From positions 1 through 52,731 of IMG/VR virus record IMGVR_UViG_3300050343_000104: a stretch of DNA of 52,731 nucleotides; one strand, 5' to 3'. A program made the translations under genes and the position numbers. This document shows positions 29,102-37,704 of this stretch, piece after piece. This stretch comes from a virus. Each line of letters begins with the position of its first letter. Positions within the stretch are counted from its first letter, which is position 1. Under the pieces are notes generated by a model that was given only the letters and a program-made list of their open reading frames with translations, did no database searches and was not told the DNA's origin.

Positions 29102-30244
29102 ATGAATGAACAAACAAAAACGGAGGGGTCTTTTAAGATTCAGTCCAAACCAAAGCTAACTGATGAACAGCTAGCGGCTAAAAATAGAGAACCTTTAATA
29201 GACGTTCCTAGTAATGTAACTAAAGTAGTAATTCCTAAAGAAGAGAAAGATGCCGTTCAAGAGCCAAGCACAGATGGTGTGGATGAAAATAAACCAGCCG
29301 GAAATGTACAAGAAATGGCGGAGGAAACACCCGAACCAGTCATTAAAGAAATTACCGAAGAAGAAGAAGAAGTAGAGGCTAAAGCTCCTGCTATTGAACC
29401 ACCTCTTACTCAAAATGATTTACCTGACAACATAAATAAGTTAGTAGATTTTATGAGAGAAACAGGTGGAACTATGCAGGACTACATAAGATTAAACACT
29501 AATTACGAGGATATAGATAGAGACGTTTTAGTAAAAGAATATTACAAGGCTAGCAAGCCTCATTTGTCAAAAGATGAAATTAATTTTATGATTGAGGACA
29601 CTTTTGCATTTGACGAAGATATTGATGAAGAGCGAGACATCAAACGAAAAAAACTCGCATATAAGGAAGAGGTTTCAAAAGCCCGTAAATTTTTGGAAGA
29701 TACAAAGAAAAAGTATTATGACGATATCAAGTTGAAATCGCCAGCTATTCCTGAGGATCAACAAAAAGCTGCTGATTTTTTTAATCGCTACCAGGAGGAT
29801 CAAAAAAGAAACTCACAAAACCACGAGAAGTTTAAGACTCAAACTCAACAATTATTTAATAAAGATTTCGAAGGTTTCGATTTTAATTTAGGAGATAAAA
29901 AGTTTAGATACGGAGTTCAAAACGCTTCACAAGTGGGAGAAAAACAATCGGACATTAATAATTTTTTAGGGAAGTTCCTTGGAAAAGATGGGACGGTTGA
30001 AGATACTAAAGGGTATCATAAGGCTTTATACGCTGGTGCTAATGCTGATAAAATAGCAAGTCACTTTTACGAACAAGGCAAATCAGACGCTATTAGAGAT
30101 GTAGTAAACAAATCTAATAATGTTTCAACGGAAGCGCGAAAAGCTGCTCCTGTTGAGAGTGCAAGGTTTGGAGCTTATAAAGTTAAGTCAGTTTCTGGAG
30201 CGGACTCCAAAAAATTGAAAATTAAAAAGTTTAAAAACACATAA
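29102..30244 (+). CDS. Scaffold-like acidic protein (380 aa)
   Basis: Very acidic, largely disordered N-terminal 110 residues (Glu/Pro-rich, KEITEEEEEVEAKAPA), a helical middle (NKLVDFMRETGGTMQDYIRL, then DEDIDEERDIKRKKLAYKEE) and a basic C-terminus (SGADSKKLKIKKFKNT). Placement just before the major capsid gene, size and the acidic-then-basic layout are those of a capsid scaffolding protein. No protease motif is seen. The AT-rich leader (29070-29101) has a TATAATATTATA stretch but lacks the ACGTG part of the late promoter. Confidence 0.72.
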   Translation: MNEQTKTEGSFKIQSKPKLTDEQLAAKNREPLIDVPSNVTKVVIPKEEKDAVQEPSTDGVDENKPAGNVQEMAEETPEPVIKEITEEEEEVEAKAPAIEPPLTQNDLPDNINKLVDFMRETGGTMQDYIRLNTNYEDIDRDVLVKEYYKASKPHLSKDEINFMIEDTFAFDEDIDEERDIKRKKLAYKEEVSKARKFLEDTKKKYYDDIKLKSPAIPEDQQKAADFFNRYQEDQKRNSQNHEKFKTQTQQLFNKDFEGFDFNLGDKKFRYGVQNASQVGEKQSDINNFLGKFLGKDGTVEDTKGYHKALYAGANADKIASHFYEQGKSDAIRDVVNKSNNVSTEARKAAPVESARFGAYKVKSVSGADSKKLKIKKFKNT

Positions 30245-30246
30245 CA

Positions 30247-31722
30247 ATGAGTTTATTACCACAATTTGGGACTATTGTCCCATCACAAACGCAATCATTA
30301 CTTGCGACAAATTACCTACAATGGAACAACAATGGCGGAGCCGCTGGAGTCCCAGGGAACTTTGCTGACTTTGCTCAGCAGTATTTACCAGAAATCTACG
30401 AAGCAGAAGTAGAGCGTTATGGAAACAGAACGTTATCTGGATTTTTAAGAATGGTTGGTGCTGAAATGCCAATGACATCTGATCAAGTTATTTGGTCTGA
30501 ACAAAACCGCCTGCATATATCTTACACAGATGTAGAGCTTGGAGCAGTAGATGGGACTAAGCAAATCGTTGATTTGAATAACGCAGCTGTTGCAGGAGTA
30601 CAAAACGTAATCTCTATTAATGACACAGTTGTTGTATTAGATCCAACTACTGGAAAAGAGGCTAAAGGTATTGTTACTGAATCAGGAGCTAATGCAGGAT
30701 CATTACTTGCTGCGGACTCTATTAAAATTCAAGTATTTTCAGGGCAAACATTTACTGCTTTAGGATTTACAGCTACAGGATTAAAGGTATTCGTTTACGG
30801 ATCTGATTATTCTAAAGGAACTACAATTGGAGCTGGTGCTGGAAATTCAGCAGCTAGAGTAAGTGTAGAGCCAGTATTAACTCAGTATTCTAACTCTCCT
30901 ATTATTATAAGAGATCAGTATGTTGTATCTGGATCTGATACCGCGCAAATCGGATGGGTAAATGTTGCTACTGAAGATGGAACTGACGGATACTTATGGT
31001 ATTTAAAAGCTGAATCTGAAACACGTTTACGTTTTGAGGATTACTTAGAAATGGCAATGGTAGAAGGTGAATTAAATGCATCTGCTCTTAATCCATTAAC
31101 TCAGCCAGGAACACAAGGTTTATTTGCAGCTATTCAAGATAGAGGTAATGTAGAAACTGGGTTTACTGCAGGTGGTGGATTAGCGGAATTTGATGCTATC
31201 CTTAAAAACCTAGATACACAAGGAGCAATTGAGGAAAACATGTTATTCTTAAACAGAGCCACAGCTTTAGATTTTGATGATATGCTTGCTGCTATTTCTA
31301 GCGGAGCTGCTGGAGGTGTTGCTTTTGGATTATTTGAAAATTCAGAAGATATGGCTCTTAACTTAGGATTCAGCGGATTCCGTAGAGGATCTTATGACTT
31401 TTACAAAACAGATTGGAAATACCTAAATGATGCATCTACTCGTGGAGCAATTGATGGTATTAATTCAATTGAAGGAGTATTGGTACCAGCTGGAACTTCA
31501 ACTGTATATGATCAAGTTTTAGGAACTAACATTCGTCGTCCATTCTTGCACGTACGATACAGAGCCTCTCAGACCGATGATCGTAGAATGAAGTCTTGGT
31601 TAACAGGATCTGTTGGAGGCGCTAGTAACTCAACTCTTGATGCAATGGAAGTAAACTTCCTATCTGAAAGATGTTTGATTACTCAGGCAGCTAACAACTT
31701 TGTATTATTCAGAGGAGCATAA
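30247..31722 (+). CDS. Major capsid protein (491 aa)
   Basis: An HK97-fold coat protein type by context and pattern: FADFAQQYLPEIYEAEVERY near the N-terminus, VIWSEQNRLHISYTDVELGA, a central beta domain, MVEGELNASALNPLTQPGTQ, then ESETRLRFEDYLEMAMVEGE and the C-terminal AMEVNFLSERCLITQAANNF. The last block is a strong signature of the capsid proteins of crAss-like and related Bacteroidota phages. It lies 2 bp after the scaffold gene and is followed by a strong hairpin. Codon use is enriched in preferred-looking codons (ACT, GGA, CCA) as in highly expressed genes. Confidence 0.85.
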   Translation: MSLLPQFGTIVPSQTQSLLATNYLQWNNNGGAAGVPGNFADFAQQYLPEIYEAEVERYGNRTLSGFLRMVGAEMPMTSDQVIWSEQNRLHISYTDVELGAVDGTKQIVDLNNAAVAGVQNVISINDTVVVLDPTTGKEAKGIVTESGANAGSLLAADSIKIQVFSGQTFTALGFTATGLKVFVYGSDYSKGTTIGAGAGNSAARVSVEPVLTQYSNSPIIIRDQYVVSGSDTAQIGWVNVATEDGTDGYLWYLKAESETRLRFEDYLEMAMVEGELNASALNPLTQPGTQGLFAAIQDRGNVETGFTAGGGLAEFDAILKNLDTQGAIEENMLFLNRATALDFDDMLAAISSGAAGGVAFGLFENSEDMALNLGFSGFRRGSYDFYKTDWKYLNDASTRGAIDGINSIEGVLVPAGTSTVYDQVLGTNIRRPFLHVRYRASQTDDRRMKSWLTGSVGGASNSTLDAMEVNFLSERCLITQAANNFVLFRGA

Positions 31723-31738
31723 TAGCTCAAATGTAATC

Positions 31739-31767
31739 ATTACCCTCGTTGTATTAACGGGGGTAAT
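31739..31767 (+). terminator. Terminator-like hairpin after the capsid gene
   Basis: ATTACCCTCGTT and AACGGGGGTAAT form a 12-base-pair stem (one G-T pair) with loop GTATT, 16 bp after the capsid stop. The following TATTACTTTTATT is only moderately U-rich, so it may attenuate rather than stop transcription. Confidence 0.68.
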
Positions 31768-31802
31768 TATTACTTTTATTAATTATTTAATTATATTATA
31801 TT

Positions 31803-32660
31803 ATGGCAAATAAAAAAACAGCAACTAAAAAAGTTGCACCACAAGAACCTATTACAGATGGGTTACCAGTACAAACAGAAACAGTTAAGCCAACTAAACA
31901 GGCACCTGTTCAACCAGCAAAACCTAAATGGGAAATCAAAGATAGAATATATTTCTTATTAGGAAGACATACTCCTTTAACTCATACAATACCGGTAAGG
32001 CATACTAGAAAACATGCTTTGCTTTATTTTAATGAAGAAACAGGAAAACAAGAAGAACTAAGATACGCTACTAATCACGATTCGCCTTTTAAAAGTGAAC
32101 AAGAGGGAGAAGCTACCTTAGGGCATATAATGTTTAAAGATGGAGACTTAAGAGTCCCTAAAGAAAAACAAAATTTACAAAAGCTACTTTCATTATATCA
32201 TCCTATGAAAGGCAGGATATATGAAGAATATGATCCAGTAGAGGAAGCTTTTGACGATTTAGAATTACTAGACTTACAAACAGATGCAGCAGTATTTGCA
32301 AGAGATATGGATATTGACGACGCAGAGGCTATACTAAGAGTAGAAATGGGTAGTGCAGTCAGCAAATTATCTTCTAAAGAAATAAAAAGAGATTTAAGAA
32401 TATTTGCAAATAGAAACCCTGAGTTATTTTTAAACTTAGCTAATGATGACAATGTTCAGTTGCGTAATGTAGCTATAAAAGCTACCGAAGCAAACATAAT
32501 TAATTTATCTCAGGATCAACGAACTTTTTCTTGGGCATCTAACGGGCGGAAGCTAATGTCCGTGCCTTTTGATGAGAACCCATATTCAGCTATGGCGGCT
32601 TTTTTCAAAACGGACGAAGGTGTTGAAGTATATAGATCTATAGAAAAAAAGTTTAATTAG
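31803..32660 (+). CDS. Conserved virion-type protein (285 aa)
   Basis: Lys/Thr/Pro-rich disordered start (KKTATKKVAPQEPITDGLP), then a conserved block KPKWEIKDRIYFLLGRHTPL and IPVRHTRKHALLYFNEETGK, then a helical middle (DLELLDLQTDAAVFARDMDI), and C-terminal QDQRTFSWASNGRKLMSVPF. A recurring protein between capsid and connector genes in marine Bacteroidota phages; role unknown, possibly a head accessory or cement protein. Confidence 0.66.
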   Translation: MANKKTATKKVAPQEPITDGLPVQTETVKPTKQAPVQPAKPKWEIKDRIYFLLGRHTPLTHTIPVRHTRKHALLYFNEETGKQEELRYATNHDSPFKSEQEGEATLGHIMFKDGDLRVPKEKQNLQKLLSLYHPMKGRIYEEYDPVEEAFDDLELLDLQTDAAVFARDMDIDDAEAILRVEMGSAVSKLSSKEIKRDLRIFANRNPELFLNLANDDNVQLRNVAIKATEANIINLSQDQRTFSWASNGRKLMSVPFDENPYSAMAAFFKTDEGVEVYRSIEKKFN

Positions 32661-32694
32661 TAGTTTTTTAAAAAAACACGTAATTATATTATAG
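32660..32694 (+). promoter_or_regulatory. Late promoter-like element L4
   Basis: Plus strand: GTAGTTTTTTAAAA, then AAACACGTAATTATATTATA (ACACG in place of ACGTG). It directly follows the stop of the gene at 31803-32660 and precedes the connector operon by 66 bp. Confidence 0.7.
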
Positions 32695-32707
32695 ATGGTG
32701 AATTATT

Positions 32708-32739
32708 ATTAGCCGGTTTCTTTAGTGAGGCCGGTTAAT
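32708..32739 (+). promoter_or_regulatory. Hairpin in the leader of the connector operon
   Basis: ATTAGCCGG pairs with CCGGTTAAT (nine base pairs including one G-T) around a 14-nt loop. It sits between promoter L4 and the ATG at 32760, so it would be at the 5' end of the connector mRNA. It could stabilise the message, or terminate transcripts arriving from upstream. Confidence 0.5.
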
Positions 32740-32759
32740 ATTTATAACAAAAAAATAAA

Positions 32760-33677
32760 ATGGCAGTAAATGTAGACATAGTTTATAAAACGGTGTTGCT
32801 TATTCTTAATAAAGAACAGAGAGGTAACCTATCACCAGATGAATTTAACAAAGTTGCAACGCAAGTTCAGTTAGAAATATTTGAAAGTTATTTTGACACA
32901 GTAAATCAACAACTTAGAAGACCCGATAATGACACCGAGTACGGGGATAGAATTAAAAACGTTGATCAAGACATATCTATATTTAAAAAATACGGTGTTG
33001 CTGACTATAATTCTGCAGGCGGGTATTTTACTTTGCCTACAGCTTCTGGAGCTACAGCTGCAGTACAAAATTTTACAGGAGACGGGACAACTTCCTTGTT
33101 TCCGTTTACATCAATAACGTCTTCTCAATTAGCAAGCAGCGTAATATCAGTTACTATTAACGGGGTATTAACTACTGCTTATTCAATTAGTGGAGCTAAT
33201 ATAATATTTAGCACTATACCTGCAAATAATGACGCTATAGTCGTTACGGCGACTCCTGAGGACTTTTACAGATTGGGCACTGTTATATATAAAGACGAAA
33301 AAGAAGCTCAACTGGTGCAGCGAAATGAGATCCTGTACTTAAATTCTACACCTATAATAGCACCTACAGAAACTTATCCTGTTTATTTATATGAGGATAA
33401 AAAATTATATTTATATCCAAAGACTATAGCATCGGACATAACCATTAGCTATTTACGAAAACCTTTAGACGTAATTTGGAATTTTATAATACCATCGGGC
33501 CAAAATTATTATCAATATAACCCCACAAATTCTACGGATTTTGAATTATCAAAAACAGAACAAACTAATATAATATTAAAAATATTACTTTATTCGGGTA
33601 TTGTTATTAGAGACCCTTCGGTTATTCAGGTAGCCTCACAACAAGTTCAACAAGAAGTACAACGTTCAACACTATAA
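32760..33677 (+). CDS. Head-to-tail connector / adaptor protein (305 aa)
   Basis: The N-terminal part (VDIVYKTVLLILNKEQRGNL, then PDEFNKVATQVQLEIFESYF) and C-terminal part (KTEQTNIILKILLYSGIVIR) are conserved helices of a family of adaptor or ring proteins in podoviruses of this kind. In between (residues about 100-165) is an inserted beta domain QNFTGDGTTSLFPFTSITSS with SVISVTINGVLTTAYSISGA, like domains in tail fibres. The context of promoter L4, the portal upstream and the tail genes downstream supports a connector. Confidence 0.7.
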   Translation: MAVNVDIVYKTVLLILNKEQRGNLSPDEFNKVATQVQLEIFESYFDTVNQQLRRPDNDTEYGDRIKNVDQDISIFKKYGVADYNSAGGYFTLPTASGATAAVQNFTGDGTTSLFPFTSITSSQLASSVISVTINGVLTTAYSISGANIIFSTIPANNDAIVVTATPEDFYRLGTVIYKDEKEAQLVQRNEILYLNSTPIIAPTETYPVYLYEDKKLYLYPKTIASDITISYLRKPLDVIWNFIIPSGQNYYQYNPTNSTDFELSKTEQTNIILKILLYSGIVIRDPSVIQVASQQVQQEVQRSTL

Positions 33678-33680
33678 GAT

Positions 33681-34895
33681 ATGCCTATACCTAATGGCGG
33701 TTTAATAACCGAAACTAACGCACAATATTACGCAGGTTCTCAAAGATTTTTATCTGATGGCACAGGTAGGTTTGTAACAACTTTTAATACAGATTTAATA
33801 TTTGGGTCTTCTGACCCTGGAACTGTAGATTATACTTTAAACAATTTTGTTTTATATACAAGCCCTAATAATACCCCGGGGTCTTTTTCGGCTTATCTTT
33901 TAGACTTTACGGTTGAAGGTAATACGATAATAACAACAGTGCCAATACCAACAAATACTTATGTAGCTGTTCAACTCAAAGCAATGAACGGCGGTAGTTA
34001 TGGAAATGGAGAAGCTTTAGGCTCGGCTGTGCAAGAAAATTATGGCGGATATTCTTATACTTCTCTTAACAACGTTATAGACGGATTTATAGCAACCTAT
34101 GTCGGTGAACATAAATTAATACCCGATGTCAAAAGAACTGATGTAATATTTCATGCCAAAAGAGGGTTGCAGGAGTTTAACTATGATACTTTAAAAAGTA
34201 TTAAATCTCAAGAACTAACCATACCTGTTAGTCTTAGTGTAATAATACCTCAGGATTATGTTAACTACGTTAGCTTAAGTTATATCGACCCAATGGGCGT
34301 TAAACACAAAATATATCCTGCTAATAACTTAACAATTGCGCCTTACGAAGTTCCTTTACAAGACGAGGAAGGCGGTAATCCCGTTCAAGATAATTTTGGA
34401 GATAACTTAGAGGGATCCTCTCAAACATTAGAATTATGGCGAGCTGCTAATGATAATCTTTTAAGTGGTAACATAAGCGCTGTCGAGTATTCAGATTATG
34501 CGGGGTGGCTTACTGGAAATCCAGGTTCTGGAGAAAGATATGGTAGTGATCCCCAATATTCTCAAAGAAACGGTTGGTTTAACGTTAATGAAAGAGATGG
34601 AACAATTTCTTTCTCGTCTAATTTAGTAGATAGAAGAATAGTCTTAGAATATATTTCAGACGGATTAGCTTATGCTTTAGATTCTAGAATACCTAAAATG
34701 GCTGAAGACGCATTATATGCTCATATTCTTTATTCAATATTAGCATCTAGAATTAATCAACCGGAATATATAATACAAAGATTAAAAAGAGATAGGTCTG
34801 CAAAGTTAAGAAATGCTAAAATAAGATTATCTAATATTAAACTTGAAGAAATAGTTCAAGTAATGCGAGGCAAATCTAAATGGATTAAATCATAA
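33681..34895 (+). CDS. Tail or connector structural protein (404 aa)
   Basis: Two parts: an N-terminal beta domain (about 1-100; TNAQYYAGSQRFLSDGTGRF, then YVAVQLKAMNGGSYG) that looks attached, and a main part LNNVIDGFIATYVGEHKLIP with RTDVIFHAKRGLQEFNYDTL and EYISDGLAYALDSRIPKMAE, ending with KSKWIKS. The main part is a recurring virion protein between the connector and the large tail protein in marine phages. Function in the tail ring or tube is inferred from position. Confidence 0.7.
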   Translation: MPIPNGGLITETNAQYYAGSQRFLSDGTGRFVTTFNTDLIFGSSDPGTVDYTLNNFVLYTSPNNTPGSFSAYLLDFTVEGNTIITTVPIPTNTYVAVQLKAMNGGSYGNGEALGSAVQENYGGYSYTSLNNVIDGFIATYVGEHKLIPDVKRTDVIFHAKRGLQEFNYDTLKSIKSQELTIPVSLSVIIPQDYVNYVSLSYIDPMGVKHKIYPANNLTIAPYEVPLQDEEGGNPVQDNFGDNLEGSSQTLELWRAANDNLLSGNISAVEYSDYAGWLTGNPGSGERYGSDPQYSQRNGWFNVNERDGTISFSSNLVDRRIVLEYISDGLAYALDSRIPKMAEDALYAHILYSILASRINQPEYIIQRLKRDRSAKLRNAKIRLSNIKLEEIVQVMRGKSKWIKS

Positions 34896-34899
34896 TTAA

Positions 34900-35391
34900 A
34901 TGGCTCAACAAATAAAAAATACATTTCTAAAGTCTAAGATGAATAAGGATCTTGACGATAGAATATTACCTAACGGCGAATACAGAGACGCTAGGAACAT
35001 ATCTGTTGGTAGATCCGAAGACGACGATGTAGGAGCTCTAGAAAACGTAATAGGAAATGATCTAATAACCACCACCGATATAGGTCCTGGATTTACTATT
35101 ATAGGAATTAAAGAAGATAATTCTTCAGATCAATTATTTATTTTCTTAACTGATTATACTGATCCTAACCCGTCTAGACCTACTGATGCGCCTATAGGAA
35201 CTAACCATTATATATACGTTTATAATAATATTACAAAAGAATATAGAATTTTAGTAAGAGGTGAGTTTTTAAATTTTTCAACTACTGACCGTATACTAGG
35301 AATAAATTTAATTGAAAATTTATTGTTTTGGACTGATAACAGGAATCAGCCTAGAAAAATTAATATTAATTTAGCCACTACCGCCGGATAA
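34900..35391 (+). CDS. Large tail structural protein, N-terminal fragment (163 aa)
   Basis: First part of a very large virion protein: QIKNTFLKSKMNKDLDDRIL, then PNGEYRDARNISVGRSEDDD and DVGALENVIGNDLI, a strongly conserved start of a structural protein in marine and Bacteroidota phages. It ends at an in-frame TAA (35389). The same frame continues after the stop (YNKIMGTQAAEDYYTQEHQI), with the next ORF starting five codons later, so the three ORFs 34900-35391, 35404-37656 and 37705-39837 are one gene of 1,646 codons. Confidence 0.76.
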   Translation: MAQQIKNTFLKSKMNKDLDDRILPNGEYRDARNISVGRSEDDDVGALENVIGNDLITTTDIGPGFTIIGIKEDNSSDQLFIFLTDYTDPNPSRPTDAPIGTNHYIYVYNNITKEYRILVRGEFLNFSTTDRILGINLIENLLFWTDNRNQPRKININLATTAG

Positions 35392-35403
35392 TACAATAAA
35401 ATT

Positions 35404-37656
35404 ATGGGAACTCAAGCAGCCGAAGATTATTACACGCAGGAACATCAAATATCTGTAGCTAAATACAACCCTTATCAAGCAATAAAACTATATAATAGAA
35501 TTGATCTTGTTACTAGCGGAGGAGGTACTACTTATTTTGCAATTGATGGAGATGTAGAAAGCTCTATAGAGCCATTTATTGGGGCTACAGTAGTTTCGCC
35601 AGAACAATCTCCTAGCATAACTGGATTACAACATATAAAAGTTACTGGCGTTAGCTATATTTCAGCATTCGGAGAAACAAGGGTAGATGTTTCGCCTAAC
35701 TTCACAGCCCCGTTAGATCCTGATTCTTATGTGTCTTTGATTGAGTCTACAATGACAAATAAAACAGGAGAAAATGATTGGCCTGGAGATCCTGATTTTT
35801 TAGAAGATAAATTCGTTAGGTTTAGTTATAGGTTTAAATTTGATGACAACGAATATTCTTTAATGGCTCCATTTACTCAGATTGCTTATATACCTAAGCA
35901 GAATGGATTTTTTTTAAATGGAGATGAAGAAACAGCTTATCAATCTACGATTGTCCCTTTTATGGAAAATCAAGTACAAAACATTGGGCTAGTAATACCC
36001 CTGCCTACTCAGGCCGGTAGAATAGCTAATGACTATAAAATAAAAGAATTAGAAATATTATTTAGAGAAAGTGACGGAGTAGCTGTTAAAGTTTTAGAAA
36101 GCGTTTCTGTCGGAACGATAGTAGCTCAGGATGGGACACTTAACTATTACACTTATGATTATCAGTCACGTAAACCCTACAAAACTTTGCCAGAGGCTCA
36201 AACAACCCGAGTCTATGATAAAGTGCCAGTAAGAGCATTTTCTCAAGAAAGTTCAGGAAATAGAATTATATATGGTAATTATAGAGATCAGCACACTCCG
36301 CCGCCAAATATAAACTATAATTGCAGAATATCTCAAAAAAGTACTACTGGTAAATACAATAATTGGGTTGAATACCCAAATCATTCTGTAAAAAGAAATA
36401 GAAATTATCAAGTAGGTTTCGTACTGGCTGATAAATTTGGAAGACAATCTCCTGTTATATTATCCTCTGTTGATAAAGGGGTTATTAATAATGGGCAATT
36501 TTATTTTGGTTCCACAATATATAGTCCTTATAATATTGCTCCTGGAGATACCGATGTTAAAAATTGGTTTGGAGATGCTATAATGGTATTAGTAAATTCA
36601 GAAATAACTTCAACAAAAAATTTAGCCGCAGGAACACCGGGTCTTTATGCTATAAAGCAAAACGCCGGCTCTGGATCCGGAGAGGGATATGCGGTAGCCT
36701 TAGGCGGTAATAGCATAAATGGAAACATATACAACTTCAGATTAAACGTTAATCCCCCTTTAGATAATAATAATAATATACCAAGAATTGGAGATTATTT
36801 AAGAGGAGCTTATCAAGACTTTGTTGAAGTTTTAGACATAACAGAAACTAATCCTGCCCAAAACCAATGGCGAGTAACCACAGACGGAGAGGTTAGCCCT
36901 GTTTACTTAAGAGCTGAAAATTTACCCTCTAATGGTACAGATTTAAAATTTGCTTATACAATAAATGATTTAGGTTGGTATAGTTATAAGATAGTTGTAA
37001 AACAAACGCAGCAAGAATATTACAATGTATACCTTCCCGGAATACTCAATGGATATCCTGGACAATCTGGTGCAACCAATCTTCTTTTCCCTGAAACTGA
37101 AACTCTTCCATCAGGCGCCGTTGCCGGCGGAATTGACAACGGCTTATTTCCTAGCGATGAAACAAATGAAACCGCTTTTACAGTTTTATTTAATGACAAT
37201 ATAAATAAAATACCTAGAGATTTATCAGAAGTAGGGCCCGATGAAAAACAATATCGAAGCTCCGTTGTTTTATACGGTAGAGTATCTAACATAATGACAG
37301 TAGGTACCTATGATTCAGAATTAGGTATTTCTGGATCAGAACCGTATAATAGTCAATATTATGCTAGAATTAATTCTACTGGTAAAACTGCAATACAGCA
37401 CACTTCAACGGCTATAGCAAGAGCTAAAGAAGTTAATATGGGATATGCGGATTTATCTACTAGCAACGATCAACATTATGTACCTTTAAAAGCATTTAAT
37501 ACAGGAGCCGTCAATGGAAATAAAGTTTTTTATCAGATTGACACCAATCCTTTAATAGCTAGAATATCTACAGTAAACAAATCTATTGGAGCTAGTGCTT
37601 TAAATTTTGTTTTAACAGAACAGGAGTACGCTATTCCCGGAGGTGTGTGTGAATGA
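35404..37656 (+). CDS. Large tail structural protein, middle fragment (750 aa)
   Basis: Beta-rich, many Tyr and Asn, with EHQISVAKYNPYQAIKLYNR, FVRFSYRFKFDDNEYSLMAP (a conserved 'RF.YRfkydDnEYSl.aPFtq' block, residues about 144-165) and GNRIIYGNYRDQHTPPPNIN. It ends at an in-frame TGA after GGVCE; the frame continues with IIYPADNLNNPLDTANMRPY, and a Trp at the TGA position would read smoothly. The protein probably forms the tail or stabilising ring around the portal end. Confidence 0.76.
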   Translation: MGTQAAEDYYTQEHQISVAKYNPYQAIKLYNRIDLVTSGGGTTYFAIDGDVESSIEPFIGATVVSPEQSPSITGLQHIKVTGVSYISAFGETRVDVSPNFTAPLDPDSYVSLIESTMTNKTGENDWPGDPDFLEDKFVRFSYRFKFDDNEYSLMAPFTQIAYIPKQNGFFLNGDEETAYQSTIVPFMENQVQNIGLVIPLPTQAGRIANDYKIKELEILFRESDGVAVKVLESVSVGTIVAQDGTLNYYTYDYQSRKPYKTLPEAQTTRVYDKVPVRAFSQESSGNRIIYGNYRDQHTPPPNINYNCRISQKSTTGKYNNWVEYPNHSVKRNRNYQVGFVLADKFGRQSPVILSSVDKGVINNGQFYFGSTIYSPYNIAPGDTDVKNWFGDAIMVLVNSEITSTKNLAAGTPGLYAIKQNAGSGSGEGYAVALGGNSINGNIYNFRLNVNPPLDNNNNIPRIGDYLRGAYQDFVEVLDITETNPAQNQWRVTTDGEVSPVYLRAENLPSNGTDLKFAYTINDLGWYSYKIVVKQTQQEYYNVYLPGILNGYPGQSGATNLLFPETETLPSGAVAGGIDNGLFPSDETNETAFTVLFNDNINKIPRDLSEVGPDEKQYRSSVVLYGRVSNIMTVGTYDSELGISGSEPYNSQYYARINSTGKTAIQHTSTAIARAKEVNMGYADLSTSNDQHYVPLKAFNTGAVNGNKVFYQIDTNPLIARISTVNKSIGASALNFVLTEQEYAIPGGVCE

Positions 37657-37704
37657 ATTATTTATCCGGCAGACAACTTAAATAATCCTTTAGATACCGC
37701 TAAC

